This document shows positions 15,429-23,938 of a stretch of 36,462 nucleotides of DNA, piece by piece. The DNA is taken from positions 1-36,462 of the forward strand of contig CABVDJ010000022.1 in assembly GCA_902497025.1 (NCBI GenBank), given 5' to 3'. The position numbers were made by a program, and so were the translations under genes. Under the pieces are notes generated by a model. That model saw nothing but the letters and a program-made list of their open reading frames with translations, ran no database searches and was not told where the DNA came from. Every line of letters begins with the position of its first letter. Positions within the stretch are counted from its first letter, which is position 1. This DNA comes from an uncultured Collinsella sp. GTDB taxonomy: Bacteria; Actinomycetota; Coriobacteriia; Coriobacteriales; Coriobacteriaceae.

Positions 15429-17261
15429 ATGCAGCCCAAGCATTCCGCTATTGTGGCGGGCCTGACACTGGCGCTTTCGTTTGGCGCCGTTTCCGCGCCG
15501 GCACCCGCCGCTGCCGAGGAGCCCACGCCGGGCATTGCCTCGGATGCCACCGATATCGATAAGGGTCTCTACACCCAGCAGTCCTTCTCGGGCGTGCTGA
15601 GGTCGGTCCAGGGTGTCTCGTTTGTCAACGTGACTCCCGAGATGAAGTACTTTACCAAGTACGAGAGCCATGGCAACTACAACCAGGGCTTTTCGTACGG
15701 TGACGGCTATAACGCGCTGGGTTATTACCAGTTCGACCGTCGTTGGTCGCTCATTCCGTTTATGAAGCAGGCCTACAACTACAACCCCGAAAAATACGGC
15801 ATGCTCAAGGATGCGATTGATCGCGGCAGCGAGATTTCCAACGCGAGCAATGCCATGTACGAGAACGGCCAGCTTACCGAGCTGGGCCGTATCGCGCAGG
15901 AGGCTTTCCAGGGTGCTTACAACACCGATCCTGTTGAGTTCTCTGCACTTCAAGATGCCTATGCGTACAACTCGTACTATGCGGTGACCGAGGCATGGCT
16001 CAAGAGCGGCCTGGGTATTGATATTTCGGGCCGCGCCGATTGCGTCAAGGGCATGGTGTGGAGCATTACCAACATGTGCGGCACTGGTGGCTGCAGGGAC
16101 TTTTTCCGCTGGGCGAATCTTTCCAACGATATGTCCGACCGCGAGTTTGTGACGGCGCTTTCCAATAGCGTGGTCAACAATGTCGCCACCAAGTTTTCAA
16201 GTCAGCCCCAGTATCATGAGGGCTGGAAGAATCGTTATAAGAATGAGCTGAAGGACTGCTTGGTTTATATCGCCGAGGACGAGGCGGCCGCTGCGACGCC
16301 CGTGCAGCCCGAGCCTGCGCCGGCGCCCTCGCCGACACCTGATTCGAATGACGACTCGAGTGACGATGCCAACGATGACAGGATGGATGCGCCCTCGACC
16401 GATGCTGACGGTAATGGCTCTGCTGGTGGCACTACGAATGGTGGCTCCATCTCGAGCGATTCTTCCTCGAACGGTTCCATTACGGGCGATTCCACTTCGA
16501 GCGATTCGACGAATTCGGACTCTGGCGACGTTACGGACGGCGCGGCTCCTGGCTCAAACGACGTCGGTTCCTCTGATTCTTCTGACGGCTCGAGTGATTC
16601 CTCTGCTGACACCGGCTCTAACAACGGTTCCGGCCCTGACGCAACCCCTGATCCCGATGTTTCCAAGGACGACTCGAATAAGGGGACGGACGCGCCCGTT
16701 GCTTCGACGGACAAGAAGCCCTCTTTCGCCGGGCAGCTTGGTTCTACGCTGGGGTCTTCGTTGATGGCTGGCGTCAATAACGGCTCGGCCCAGAACAAGG
16801 ACAACTCTGATCAGGTTTCCACGGAAAAGACCGAGGCCGCAGGGGACGACTCCAAGGACAAGGCTTCCGAGAAGACCGAATCCGATAAGGGTTCTAGCTC
16901 TGAGGAGAAGGACGACAAGTCCGCTCAGAAGAAGGACGAGGACAAGAAGTCTGAATCTGAGGAGAAGGACAAGAACAAGGACAAGACCGAGGACGGAAAG
17001 CAGCAGGGCGAGGACAGCAGTAAGGGCAACACCGACAACCAGAACCAGGAGCAAAATGACTCCAAGACGGTGACCACTACAACCACCACTACAACGACTA
17101 AGACTTCGGGCGGTAATATGCCCAAGACGGGCGACCTTATCGTTATGGCGAGCCTTGCCAGCGCGAGCTTGGCCACACTGGGCGCTACGTCTATCGTAAG
17201 TGGTAAGCATAAGCTCGATCAGCAGAAGAAAGCTTCTGGGGAGGACGGCTCGGAGGAGTAG
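15429..17261 (+). CDS. wall-anchored secreted protein with a muramidase-like domain
   Basis: The 610-residue protein has a signal peptide (cleavage near AAAEEP, residue ~29). A globular domain follows (about 50-285) with FTKYESHGNYNQGFSYGDGY and ALGYYQFDRRWS, a pattern of lysozyme-like muramidases; Glu79 is the candidate catalytic acid. A Pro-rich hinge, a Ser/Asp/Gly/Thr-rich stretch (about 305-420), a Lys/Glu/Asp-rich stretch (about 460-545) and a Thr run lead to the sorting signal MPKTGD at 564. A hydrophobic helix and a 20-residue charged tail end the protein. Sortase would anchor it to peptidoglycan, with the low-complexity part as a stalk. GGGAGGATCTT precedes the ATG. The glycosidase call is by motif only. 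Confidence 0.78.
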   Translation: MQPKHSAIVAGLTLALSFGAVSAPAPAAAEEPTPGIASDATDIDKGLYTQQSFSGVLRSVQGVSFVNVTPEMKYFTKYESHGNYNQGFSYGDGYNALGYYQFDRRWSLIPFMKQAYNYNPEKYGMLKDAIDRGSEISNASNAMYENGQLTELGRIAQEAFQGAYNTDPVEFSALQDAYAYNSYYAVTEAWLKSGLGIDISGRADCVKGMVWSITNMCGTGGCRDFFRWANLSNDMSDREFVTALSNSVVNNVATKFSSQPQYHEGWKNRYKNELKDCLVYIAEDEAAAATPVQPEPAPAPSPTPDSNDDSSDDANDDRMDAPSTDADGNGSAGGTTNGGSISSDSSSNGSITGDSTSSDSTNSDSGDVTDGAAPGSNDVGSSDSSDGSSDSSADTGSNNGSGPDATPDPDVSKDDSNKGTDAPVASTDKKPSFAGQLGSTLGSSLMAGVNNGSAQNKDNSDQVSTEKTEAAGDDSKDKASEKTESDKGSSSEEKDDKSAQKKDEDKKSESEEKDKNKDKTEDGKQQGEDSSKGNTDNQNQEQNDSKTVTTTTTTTTTKTSGGNMPKTGDLIVMASLASASLATLGATSIVSGKHKLDQQKKASGEDGSEE

Positions 17262-17295
17262 CCTCTCGGTTACTAGATAACTAAAGAGTTGGGAC

Positions 17296-17330
17296 GGGGT
17301 CCGGTGCGAATGCATCGGGCCCCATTTTGT
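17296..17330 (+). terminator. terminator of the wall-protein gene
   Basis: A 12-bp stem (GGGGTCCGGTGC paired with GCATCGGGCCCC, with G-T pairs) and a 4-base loop precede ATTTTGTT. It lies 35 bases after the stop codon. Confidence 0.8.
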
Positions 17331-17463
17331 TGCACAACGATTTGTTATGCCCCCTCAAGGCCTTTGTTCCTACCGTTGCCCGATATGATCGCGCGGCGAC
17401 ATCGGTACGCGCGAGGCGGTCATTACAATTGGCATCGTGTTGCGATTTAGGGGGAACGTTTTG

Positions 17464-19260
17464 GTGTCTGAACAGGTAAATAATGGTTGTGCTGCCGACT
17501 TTGGCGTGCGTTTGATCGGCTGTGCCGACGATGCGGCTTTACCCATTGGCATGCACGACTATGCGGAGGCTCTTGGTTGCTGCACGCTGGTCGACAAGAC
17601 CATGTTTATTGCAGATGTGTTGGACTGCGACGCGTCCGTTGTGGTGTGCTGTCGACCCGAGGGTTTTGGCAAGAGCATGAACTTGTCGATGCTCAGGGCT
17701 TTTCTGGAGCGTCCCGCGGTCGGTCGCGCCGGTCGGAGCTCGTTTGCCGATGCTCAGATTTGGGATGCGGACGGCGGGCGTTATCGGGATGAGTACGCTT
17801 GCTATCCGGTGATATCGCTGGACTTTTCTGGCGCTGCGAGGCGTGGCACCGCTATTGCCGGCGTCGTGCGCGATGCTCTTTCGGACGAGTGCGCCCGCTT
17901 GTTGGCGCTTTTGGAGGCTCCTGATTTAGCTCGAGACAAGGTGCGTCATATCGAACGCGTTGCGCGTGGCGCGGCGAGCGAGGACGAGGTCGCCTCGGTG
18001 CTTGGCGTGCTTATTGAGCTGCTGGAATTGGCCTGCGATGAACAGGTTGTATTGCTCGTTGATGGGTACGACGCGGCATGGTTGGGCCGTGCGGGCGCGT
18101 GGAACGGTTCCGGCACCGATCCGGCAGGGCTATTCGATCGCGTGCTGTTCGACGCCATTGCCATTGCGCGCGATTCGTTGCGGCTGACGTGTCTGATGGG
18201 GGAGTGCCCCGGCCCTGCCGAAGCGGCGCTTTCTTTGCACTGCTGCTCGTATTGTCTGACGACGCCGCTTTCGACCTGGTGTGACCGTTGGTTCGGCTTT
18301 TCGGATGCCGAGGTCCAGGCTCTGTTGAATCATGCTGGTCGCGAGGAATACCTGGATGATGCGCGTGAATGGCTCGAGGGATATCGGTTTGGCGGGGCCT
18401 ATTGCTCGAGTCCAGCGCGTGTGATCGGTTTTCTGGACCGAGGCTGCACGGCGCCTGTGCGCGCCGATCTGTATGGGTATGCGGATTGCCTGAGTAGGGT
18501 AGTTGTCGGGTGGAATCTCGACCGCCTTTCGGTCTTGTTTGATTTGCTCGAGGCCCATGGATGCGTTGAGGTCCCGCTTTGTTTGAGCGCGGCGGGGGCA
18601 GAGGCCTCGTCTGATGATGGCCTGTGGACGGCGCTGTACCTGTCCGGTTTCCTGACGACTGATATGACTGAGGAACCAGAGCATGGCAATCGCCTCCGTG
18701 CCTTGCGGTTGCCCAATAACGAGCTTCGCCAGGTATTGCGTCTGGTGATTATTGAGTGGTTTGAGTGCGCTGCCGAAGACATTCGAGACGTCGATGCGTT
18801 TCGCGACGGGTTGTGCCGTGGGGGCGAGGATACGGTGAGGCGGGCGCTAAGCCGTATCCTGGGAGATTCGGGAATCGGTGGGACCGACCCAGATACGCCG
18901 CTGCCATATCATCTGCTCTTGCAGGGGCTCTGCTTTGGCTTGCCGGGCTATGCCAATCCTGCCTCGAGGCGAAAGTGTGGCGCGAGTCGCTGGGACATGC
19001 AGGTTTTCCCTACGGGTGTTGTGTTCGACGTAGCAGACACGATTGGCATGCTGGACGAGCGCCCGCTGATAACGATTAACTTGATGTATGACCCCGATGT
19101 GGATGCGCTGGGCCTGGAATTGCTGGCCGTGCAGTCGCTACTCGACATAGAGCGCGACGGCATCGACGAAATCCGTGTTCCGCGGCCCGGCGTTGGCCGC
19201 ATGCGCTGGGGGTTTGGGTTTGATGGACAGCATGTGGCTACGGTGTGCCAACGACTGTAG
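17464..19260 (+). CDS. degenerate 'AAA-ATPase-like' / DUF1703-type protein
   Basis: I chose the GTG at 17464 (AGGGGGA upstream; the start is uncertain), which gives 598 residues. The layout is that of the predicted AAA-ATPase family joined to a PD-(D/E)XK nuclease-like C terminus. It starts with GMHDYAEALGCCTLVDKTMFI, then Walker A RPEGFGKSMNLS (Lys70, Ser71). The Walker B region VVLLVDGYDAAW normally reads DEYD, so the acidic catalytic position is Gly here. The C terminus keeps ASRWDMQVFP, but the nuclease strand normally reading E-x-K is ITINLMYD. ATP may still bind, but hydrolysis and DNA cleavage are doubtful. Cysteine is unusually frequent. Family function is unknown; a role in surface or defence biology is only suggested by the neighbours. 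Confidence 0.7.
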   Translation: MSEQVNNGCAADFGVRLIGCADDAALPIGMHDYAEALGCCTLVDKTMFIADVLDCDASVVVCCRPEGFGKSMNLSMLRAFLERPAVGRAGRSSFADAQIWDADGGRYRDEYACYPVISLDFSGAARRGTAIAGVVRDALSDECARLLALLEAPDLARDKVRHIERVARGAASEDEVASVLGVLIELLELACDEQVVLLVDGYDAAWLGRAGAWNGSGTDPAGLFDRVLFDAIAIARDSLRLTCLMGECPGPAEAALSLHCCSYCLTTPLSTWCDRWFGFSDAEVQALLNHAGREEYLDDAREWLEGYRFGGAYCSSPARVIGFLDRGCTAPVRADLYGYADCLSRVVVGWNLDRLSVLFDLLEAHGCVEVPLCLSAAGAEASSDDGLWTALYLSGFLTTDMTEEPEHGNRLRALRLPNNELRQVLRLVIIEWFECAAEDIRDVDAFRDGLCRGGEDTVRRALSRILGDSGIGGTDPDTPLPYHLLLQGLCFGLPGYANPASRRKCGASRWDMQVFPTGVVFDVADTIGMLDERPLITINLMYDPDVDALGLELLAVQSLLDIERDGIDEIRVPRPGVGRMRWGFGFDGQHVATVCQRL

Positions 19261-19277
19261 CGGCGGGCGAAAGCCCT

Positions 19278-20300
19278 TTACTGTTCCGCGTCCTTCATGG
19301 GCGGCATGGGCTTCCAGTTGGGATCCTTAACGATCTTGCGGGCGTCCTTCATGCCGCGGCGCAGCGCCGGAATGCCGGTCTTAAAGCACTTATCGACCGC
19401 AGCCAGGCGAATAAATTCCTTGCAGAAGGTCGCGGCGTTGCCCAGACGGAACAGCACGGGGTGATAGTCGCCGTAGATCTGCATGTATCGGGCCAGATAA
19501 CCGCGGTTGCGCATGATGTAGTAACGGTTGGTGTCGCTCGTAGAGTTGAGCTGGCGCTTGCCGGCGATATCCCAGTTAGAGACGGCGCGGGCGCGCTTGA
19601 GAACCACGTCGGCAACAACGGCGGCGGGGAAGTGCTGGCTGGCCACGTAGCCATAGCAGGCATCGTCGCCGTAGATAAAGAAGCGCGCGTCGGGCAGGCC
19701 AATCTTGTCGACCACGCGGCGCGAGAACATGCCGCCCTCAAAGCACAGCTGGTTCATGGTGCGGTAGCCCTCGGGACCCAGATCCCACTTAGCGACAGGG
19801 TTTGGAATGCCGAGCGAAAGGATCAGTTGGTACTGCCAAAAGAACGCGCCGCCGTCAAAGTCCAGGCGCGAACCCTGGATGACGTCGTAGCGGTCGGTCC
19901 ACTTGGCCAAGCGCTCGATGCCTTCAGGGATGACGAGCACGTCGTCGTCCATGACCCAGAACCACTGGGCCCCCAAGTCGTAGGCGCATTTAGTGCCGGC
20001 GGAGAAGCCGCCCGCACCGCCGCCGTTTTCGAGCTGCGGGGCATAGATGATACGGTCGGTGCCGCCCTGCGCGTCGGGCTGCTCGGTGTCGATGCCCCAC
20101 AGGTTGGCCAGGCGCTCGTTGAATGCGGTGCACATGGCCTCGGTCTCGCGCGAATTCTCGTTATCGACAATCACGATGCGCCAGGGCGTTGCCGTGAGCT
20201 CGGTCATGGAGTCGAACAAGTTGGCCAGGAGTTCCTGGCGCTTGTACGTAACGACGACGATGGCGAGCTTATCGATGGGAGCGGGAAGGGTTGAAGGCAT
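19278..20300 (-). CDS. GT2 glycosyltransferase, galactofuranosyltransferase (GlfT)-like
   Basis: The 340-residue protein (ATG at 20300, AAAGGA upstream) has a GT-A fold: AIVVVTYKRQELL at the start and the acceptor-side motif NGGGAGGFSAGTK. The metal-binding DxD is in WFWVMDDDVL. A GDDACYGYV motif follows later. The NGGGAGGF...DDDV pattern resembles GlfT-type galactofuranosyltransferases more than the other GT2 enzymes of this cluster. It probably adds a sugar to a surface polysaccharide at the inner face of the membrane; donor and acceptor are not determinable. It faces the AAA-like gene tail-to-tail with only 17 bases between stops. Confidence 0.82.
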   Translation of the reverse strand: MPSTLPAPIDKLAIVVVTYKRQELLANLFDSMTELTATPWRIVIVDNENSRETEAMCTAFNERLANLWGIDTEQPDAQGGTDRIIYAPQLENGGGAGGFSAGTKCAYDLGAQWFWVMDDDVLVIPEGIERLAKWTDRYDVIQGSRLDFDGGAFFWQYQLILSLGIPNPVAKWDLGPEGYRTMNQLCFEGGMFSRRVVDKIGLPDARFFIYGDDACYGYVASQHFPAAVVADVVLKRARAVSNWDIAGKRQLNSTSDTNRYYIMRNRGYLARYMQIYGDYHPVLFRLGNAATFCKEFIRLAAVDKCFKTGIPALRRGMKDARKIVKDPNWKPMPPMKDAEQ

Positions 20301-20470
20301 GGGGCAATATATCCTTTCACGCGCGGCGCGCATGCGCTGCACGGAAGCTATCGATTACGTCCTTGGGACTGTCCTATTGTAAAGGCTCGGCGCACCTTGA
20401 CGGCAAGCTTTGAATAAAACGCAGGAACCTGCCACGGCTGTAGCGGCTTTAGAGTCTGACGGCAGCGTGT

Positions 20471-21601
20471 CTATTGCCGCTTGGGCTTGCGAGCGATAAG
20501 GCTTCTAGCTGCGTCGATGGTGAGAAGCGTCAGGGCAAAGACGACGCTAATGACGGTACCCGTGACGATGCATATAACTGCCGGGCTGTTTTGGCTGACC
20601 AGTATGTTTGCGAGCAACGTATTGAAGACGGGACGCCACAGGCTACTGGTGAGCGACTGCATCACATAGAAACCGAGCGTGGCGGTCGATAAAGTGACGA
20701 AGGCACCTGCAGTCCGCGAATTGCCTGAGGCACTGCGTCGGGTAGCCGCAAAGAGCAGGGAGGCGGCAGCGAGGGCAAGCGAGATCAGCGAGGTCGATTT
20801 GTAGGAGAGGACTGCCATCGCCGTGAGGTTGTCGGTGAAGGAAAGTGCTCCTTCCAGGATGATGGTGAGCACCAAAACCGTTACGAGCGAGCGCATGCCC
20901 AAGGCGCCCACCCTGTCCGAATCCATGACATCGGTAACGTCGCGGAGCAGTCCGCCGATCAAAAACGCGACTACGTACGTGGCAGCGCTCATGAGCTTCT
21001 GCAGCCAAGAAAACTCACTGCCGCTTGTCGCGCTCATGGCGGCTAAATACCCGTTGACAACAAATGCGAGGATGCCAACGGCGATGACCGTCGTCGTGTA
21101 GCTCTTTTGGGAGAGTCGACTCTTAGCCAGCCCAAACCACGGCGCCATGAAGACCGTGGCGGCATAGACCCAGATAAACTCAAGGCCTAGCGTGTACCAG
21201 TAGTGCGTGTTGAGGGCTACATCGGGAATGGGGGAGACGACCGTGGACCACGTGAGCGCCACGAGGCAATAAAACGCGGTGGGCAAGATGACCTTGCCCA
21301 GGCGCTGCACCGTCCGTTGCATTTGCGACTTCCACGTTGCTCCACCGTCCCAAGCACGCGCGGCCGAAGCGATGAGAAAATAGCCCGAGATCATAAAGAA
21401 GACCTCGTTGGCCCAGCAGCCCAGCAAGTTAATAAAACCGAGCACGCCGGAATAGGGGAACATCGCAAGTGGGGCATATTCCACGGCGCCGATGCAGGTC
21501 GCCTGGAAGGTCCACTGAAACGTGTGGAACACCGCGATACCGGCGACTGCGACCAATCGCAGCGCTTCGATGGGTATGTTGCGTGCGGCTTTGGGCTGCA
21601 T
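20471..21601 (-). CDS. acyltransferase-3 family integral membrane protein
   Basis: The 376-residue protein has about ten hydrophobic segments and the acyltransferase-3 start: RNIPIEALRLVAVAGIAVFHTF, with the Arg and His that mark the active site, then NEVFFMISGYFLIAS. Family members such as OafA and WecH move acetyl or other acyl groups onto polysaccharides. Its place between glycosyltransferase genes suggests O-acylation of the surface glycan made here. AAAGGACGTC precedes the ATG and a TATAAT box lies ~40 bases upstream. It is transcribed away from the GT2 array at 21714. Confidence 0.85.
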   Translation of the reverse strand: MQPKAARNIPIEALRLVAVAGIAVFHTFQWTFQATCIGAVEYAPLAMFPYSGVLGFINLLGCWANEVFFMISGYFLIASAARAWDGGATWKSQMQRTVQRLGKVILPTAFYCLVALTWSTVVSPIPDVALNTHYWYTLGLEFIWVYAATVFMAPWFGLAKSRLSQKSYTTTVIAVGILAFVVNGYLAAMSATSGSEFSWLQKLMSAATYVVAFLIGGLLRDVTDVMDSDRVGALGMRSLVTVLVLTIILEGALSFTDNLTAMAVLSYKSTSLISLALAAASLLFAATRRSASGNSRTAGAFVTLSTATLGFYVMQSLTSSLWRPVFNTLLANILVSQNSPAVICIVTGTVISVVFALTLLTIDAARSLIARKPKRQ

Positions 21602-21641
21602 GACGTCCTTTCTTATCGGTTTGCCTCTGCGAGCTCCATAG

Positions 21642-21647
21642 ATTATA
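21642..21647 (-). promoter_or_regulatory. -10 box of the acyltransferase gene
   Basis: TATAAT on the - strand lies 41 bases from the start codon, which fits a short leader. The -35 region (GGTCAG at 18 bp) is poor. Confidence 0.45.
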
Positions 21648-21713
21648 TAAACGCCCGCTAGCGCGCTGACCCTTTGATACCATGAAACGACAGGTATTTC
21701 CTAAGGAGCACAT

Positions 21714-22817
21714 TTGTCTACTAACGCCTCTGGCAGCCCTGTTCTGTCGCTGCTTATTCCCATTTACAATGTTCAGCGCTACCTGCGCGAGTGCCTCGAT
21801 TCCGCCCTGGCGCAGACGCTCAAGGATATTGAGATCATCTGCATTAACGACGGGTCGACCGACAACTCGCCGGCGATTATTCGCGAGTATATGGAGCGCG
21901 ATGGGCGCGTCAAGATGATCGACAAGGCCAACAGCGGCTACGGCGACTCGATGAACCGCGGCCTGGAGATGGCGCGCGGCAAGTACGTTGGCATCTTAGA
22001 GTCCGATGACTTTATGGCGCCCGACGCACTCGAAAAGCTTGTCTCGGCCGCCGATACCAATAATGCCGACTTTGCGAAGGCGAACTTTGATTTCTACTGG
22101 TCTAAGCCCGAGGAGCGCCGCTCGCTGCACGAGATGTTTAAAGCCAAGGACTGCGGCAAGCCGGTGCACCCGAGCGATACGACGCAGTTCTTTAAGCAAA
22201 AGCCGTCGATTTGGTCTGCCGTGTACCGTCGCGATTTTCTTGAGCGCAACGGCATTAAGTTCCTGCCGACTCCGGGGGCATCCTTTCAGGACACGTCATT
22301 CGCCTTTAAGGTGATCGCGTGCGCCGATAAGGCTGTTTACCTTCATGATGCCGTGTTGTCTTATCGCCAGGACAACGAGAATTCCTCGGTCAATTCTTCG
22401 GCTAAGGTCTTTTGCGTCAATACCGAGTATGCCGAGATTGAGCGTTGGATTCGAGAGGATTATGCCCGCGACCACGCAAACGGCGATGTCGCGCGCATGC
22501 TCAAGTTCAATCAGCTCATTAAGTACGATTCATACATGTGGAACTACGTGCGCCTGGCGCCTAAGTTCTATAAGGAGTTCCTGGTTCAGATGGCCAAGGA
22601 GTTCCAAGCGGCCTTGGACGCGGGGGAGTTTTCGCTTGACGACCTCAAGCCGTGGAAGCGCGCAAATCTCGCTGCCATCCTCAAAGATCCTGAGGGCTGG
22701 GTCGACGAGCATCCGAGTTTTGCGACGGATGGTGCCTTGGGGCGTGCTAAGTATTACGCCTCGGTTGGAGGCCCAAGCGTAGTTGCTGCCTTCCTCATTG
22801 AATCGCTGAGGGGGTAG
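21714..22817 (+). CDS. GT2 glycosyltransferase (paralogue A)
   Basis: The 367-residue enzyme starts with TTG, supported by AAGGAGCACA. The GT-A domain (about 1-220) has VLSLLIPIYNVQRYLRECLD, CINDGSTDNS, the substrate loop NSGYGDSMNRGL and the DxD-type LESDDFM. A family-specific C-terminal part carries KPSIWSAVYRR, FLPTPGASFQD and SYRQDNENSSVNS. It resembles capsule and teichoic-type glycosyltransferases; the sugar cannot be named. It opens a five-gene GT2 array that runs to 28624. Its first ~110 residues nearly equal those of the gene at 23939. Confidence 0.88.
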   Translation: MSTNASGSPVLSLLIPIYNVQRYLRECLDSALAQTLKDIEIICINDGSTDNSPAIIREYMERDGRVKMIDKANSGYGDSMNRGLEMARGKYVGILESDDFMAPDALEKLVSAADTNNADFAKANFDFYWSKPEERRSLHEMFKAKDCGKPVHPSDTTQFFKQKPSIWSAVYRRDFLERNGIKFLPTPGASFQDTSFAFKVIACADKAVYLHDAVLSYRQDNENSSVNSSAKVFCVNTEYAEIERWIREDYARDHANGDVARMLKFNQLIKYDSYMWNYVRLAPKFYKEFLVQMAKEFQAALDAGEFSLDDLKPWKRANLAAILKDPEGWVDEHPSFATDGALGRAKYYASVGGPSVVAAFLIESLRG

Positions 22818-22823
22818 GTCGAC

Positions 22824-23864
22824 ATGGGAGAGACTTTGACCCCCAAAGCGACCATTGTCGTTCCCGTCTACAATTCGACGCGCTCCATTCAGCGATGCCT
22901 CGATTCGCTGTTGGCCCAGTCCGAGCGCTCGATTCAGGTTGTCTGCGTCAACGACGGTTCGACTGATGATTCGTTGAACGCGTTGCGCCAGATCGCGCAG
23001 GCCGACGATCGCGTACTGGTGATTGACCAAGAAAACGCGGGCGTCTCTTGTGCTCGAAATGCCGGTATCGATGTCGCCGAGGGCGAGACCGTCTTTTTTG
23101 TGGACGCCGACGATTACATCGATGCCCAGACGGTCGAGCGCGTGTTGCATGCCATGGAGTCTGCGGATGCCGAGGCCGCCGTTTTTGGCGGCGTCTGTGA
23201 ACCTGCCGATGCTGCCCCCAAACGCGTCCAGCAACTCATGAGCCCCAAAGCTGGTACCTTCGGCGCCCGCGATCCTCAACTGCTGTTCCATTCGAATGCG
23301 CAGCCCTATGCCTGCCGTGCGGCTTTTTCGCGCGAGCTGCTCAATCGCGAAGGCATTCGCTTCGCCCCCGGTTTGGCTTTGGGCGAGGACGTCGTCTTCC
23401 AATTTGCGGCTTATGCGCTTGCCCGCAGGACCGTCGTCATGCCTGACAAGTTCTACCACTACGTGATGGAGAGCGAATCGGCGACGCACGAGTTCAACAG
23501 TGCCGAAGCGCGTGCCAAAAAGCTTGACGCCCACATGAGGATGCTCGAGGAGGTCTTGGAGGACTGGGCGGCCTACGGTCTTTTGGGCCTGTGTCCCGGC
23601 GAGCTGATAACTTGGTTTTTGGACCTTATTGTGTTCGACCTGGCGCGCTTGGATGCCGATGGCTTCCATCGCGTGGCGGCTCGCGTCAACATGGACCTCG
23701 CGACGTTTTTGGGAACGGATTGGGCAGATATGCCTGCCAAGGGCGCCGTTTGCCGTGTTGCCCACAAGTTCGTTGCGACGACCTCGGGCGTTTCGATGGC
23801 AGACGCCACGCTGTTCTATCTTTCGACTCGCGGTCTCAAAGCCTGCCTGGAGCGCTTTATCTAA
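22824..23864 (+). CDS. GT2 glycosyltransferase
   Basis: The 346-residue product has the GT-A signatures TIVVPVYNSTRSIQRCLDSL, CVNDGSTDDS, NAGVSCARNAGID and VDADDYID. It also has LGEDVVFQFAAYA, the conserved ED pair in the acceptor region. The C-terminal helical ~110 residues are typical of cell-wall glycan GT2 enzymes. It begins 6 bases after the previous stop and is clearly in the same operon. It differs in sequence from its flanking paralogues A and B, so those two are not simple tandem neighbours. Confidence 0.87.
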   Translation: MGETLTPKATIVVPVYNSTRSIQRCLDSLLAQSERSIQVVCVNDGSTDDSLNALRQIAQADDRVLVIDQENAGVSCARNAGIDVAEGETVFFVDADDYIDAQTVERVLHAMESADAEAAVFGGVCEPADAAPKRVQQLMSPKAGTFGARDPQLLFHSNAQPYACRAAFSRELLNREGIRFAPGLALGEDVVFQFAAYALARRTVVMPDKFYHYVMESESATHEFNSAEARAKKLDAHMRMLEEVLEDWAAYGLLGLCPGELITWFLDLIVFDLARLDADGFHRVAARVNMDLATFLGTDWADMPAKGAVCRVAHKFVATTSGVSMADATLFYLSTRGLKACLERFI

Positions 23865-23938
23865 TTCCAAGCGCTGCCGCCCGCCGCAACTCGGCTGCTA
23901 AAATAACCCTGTTACACGCTATTCAACAGGAGGTTCTC

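Noticed and set aside
22530..23870. 446-codon open frame on the - strand
   Set aside because: Antisense to two GT2 genes with intact motifs.
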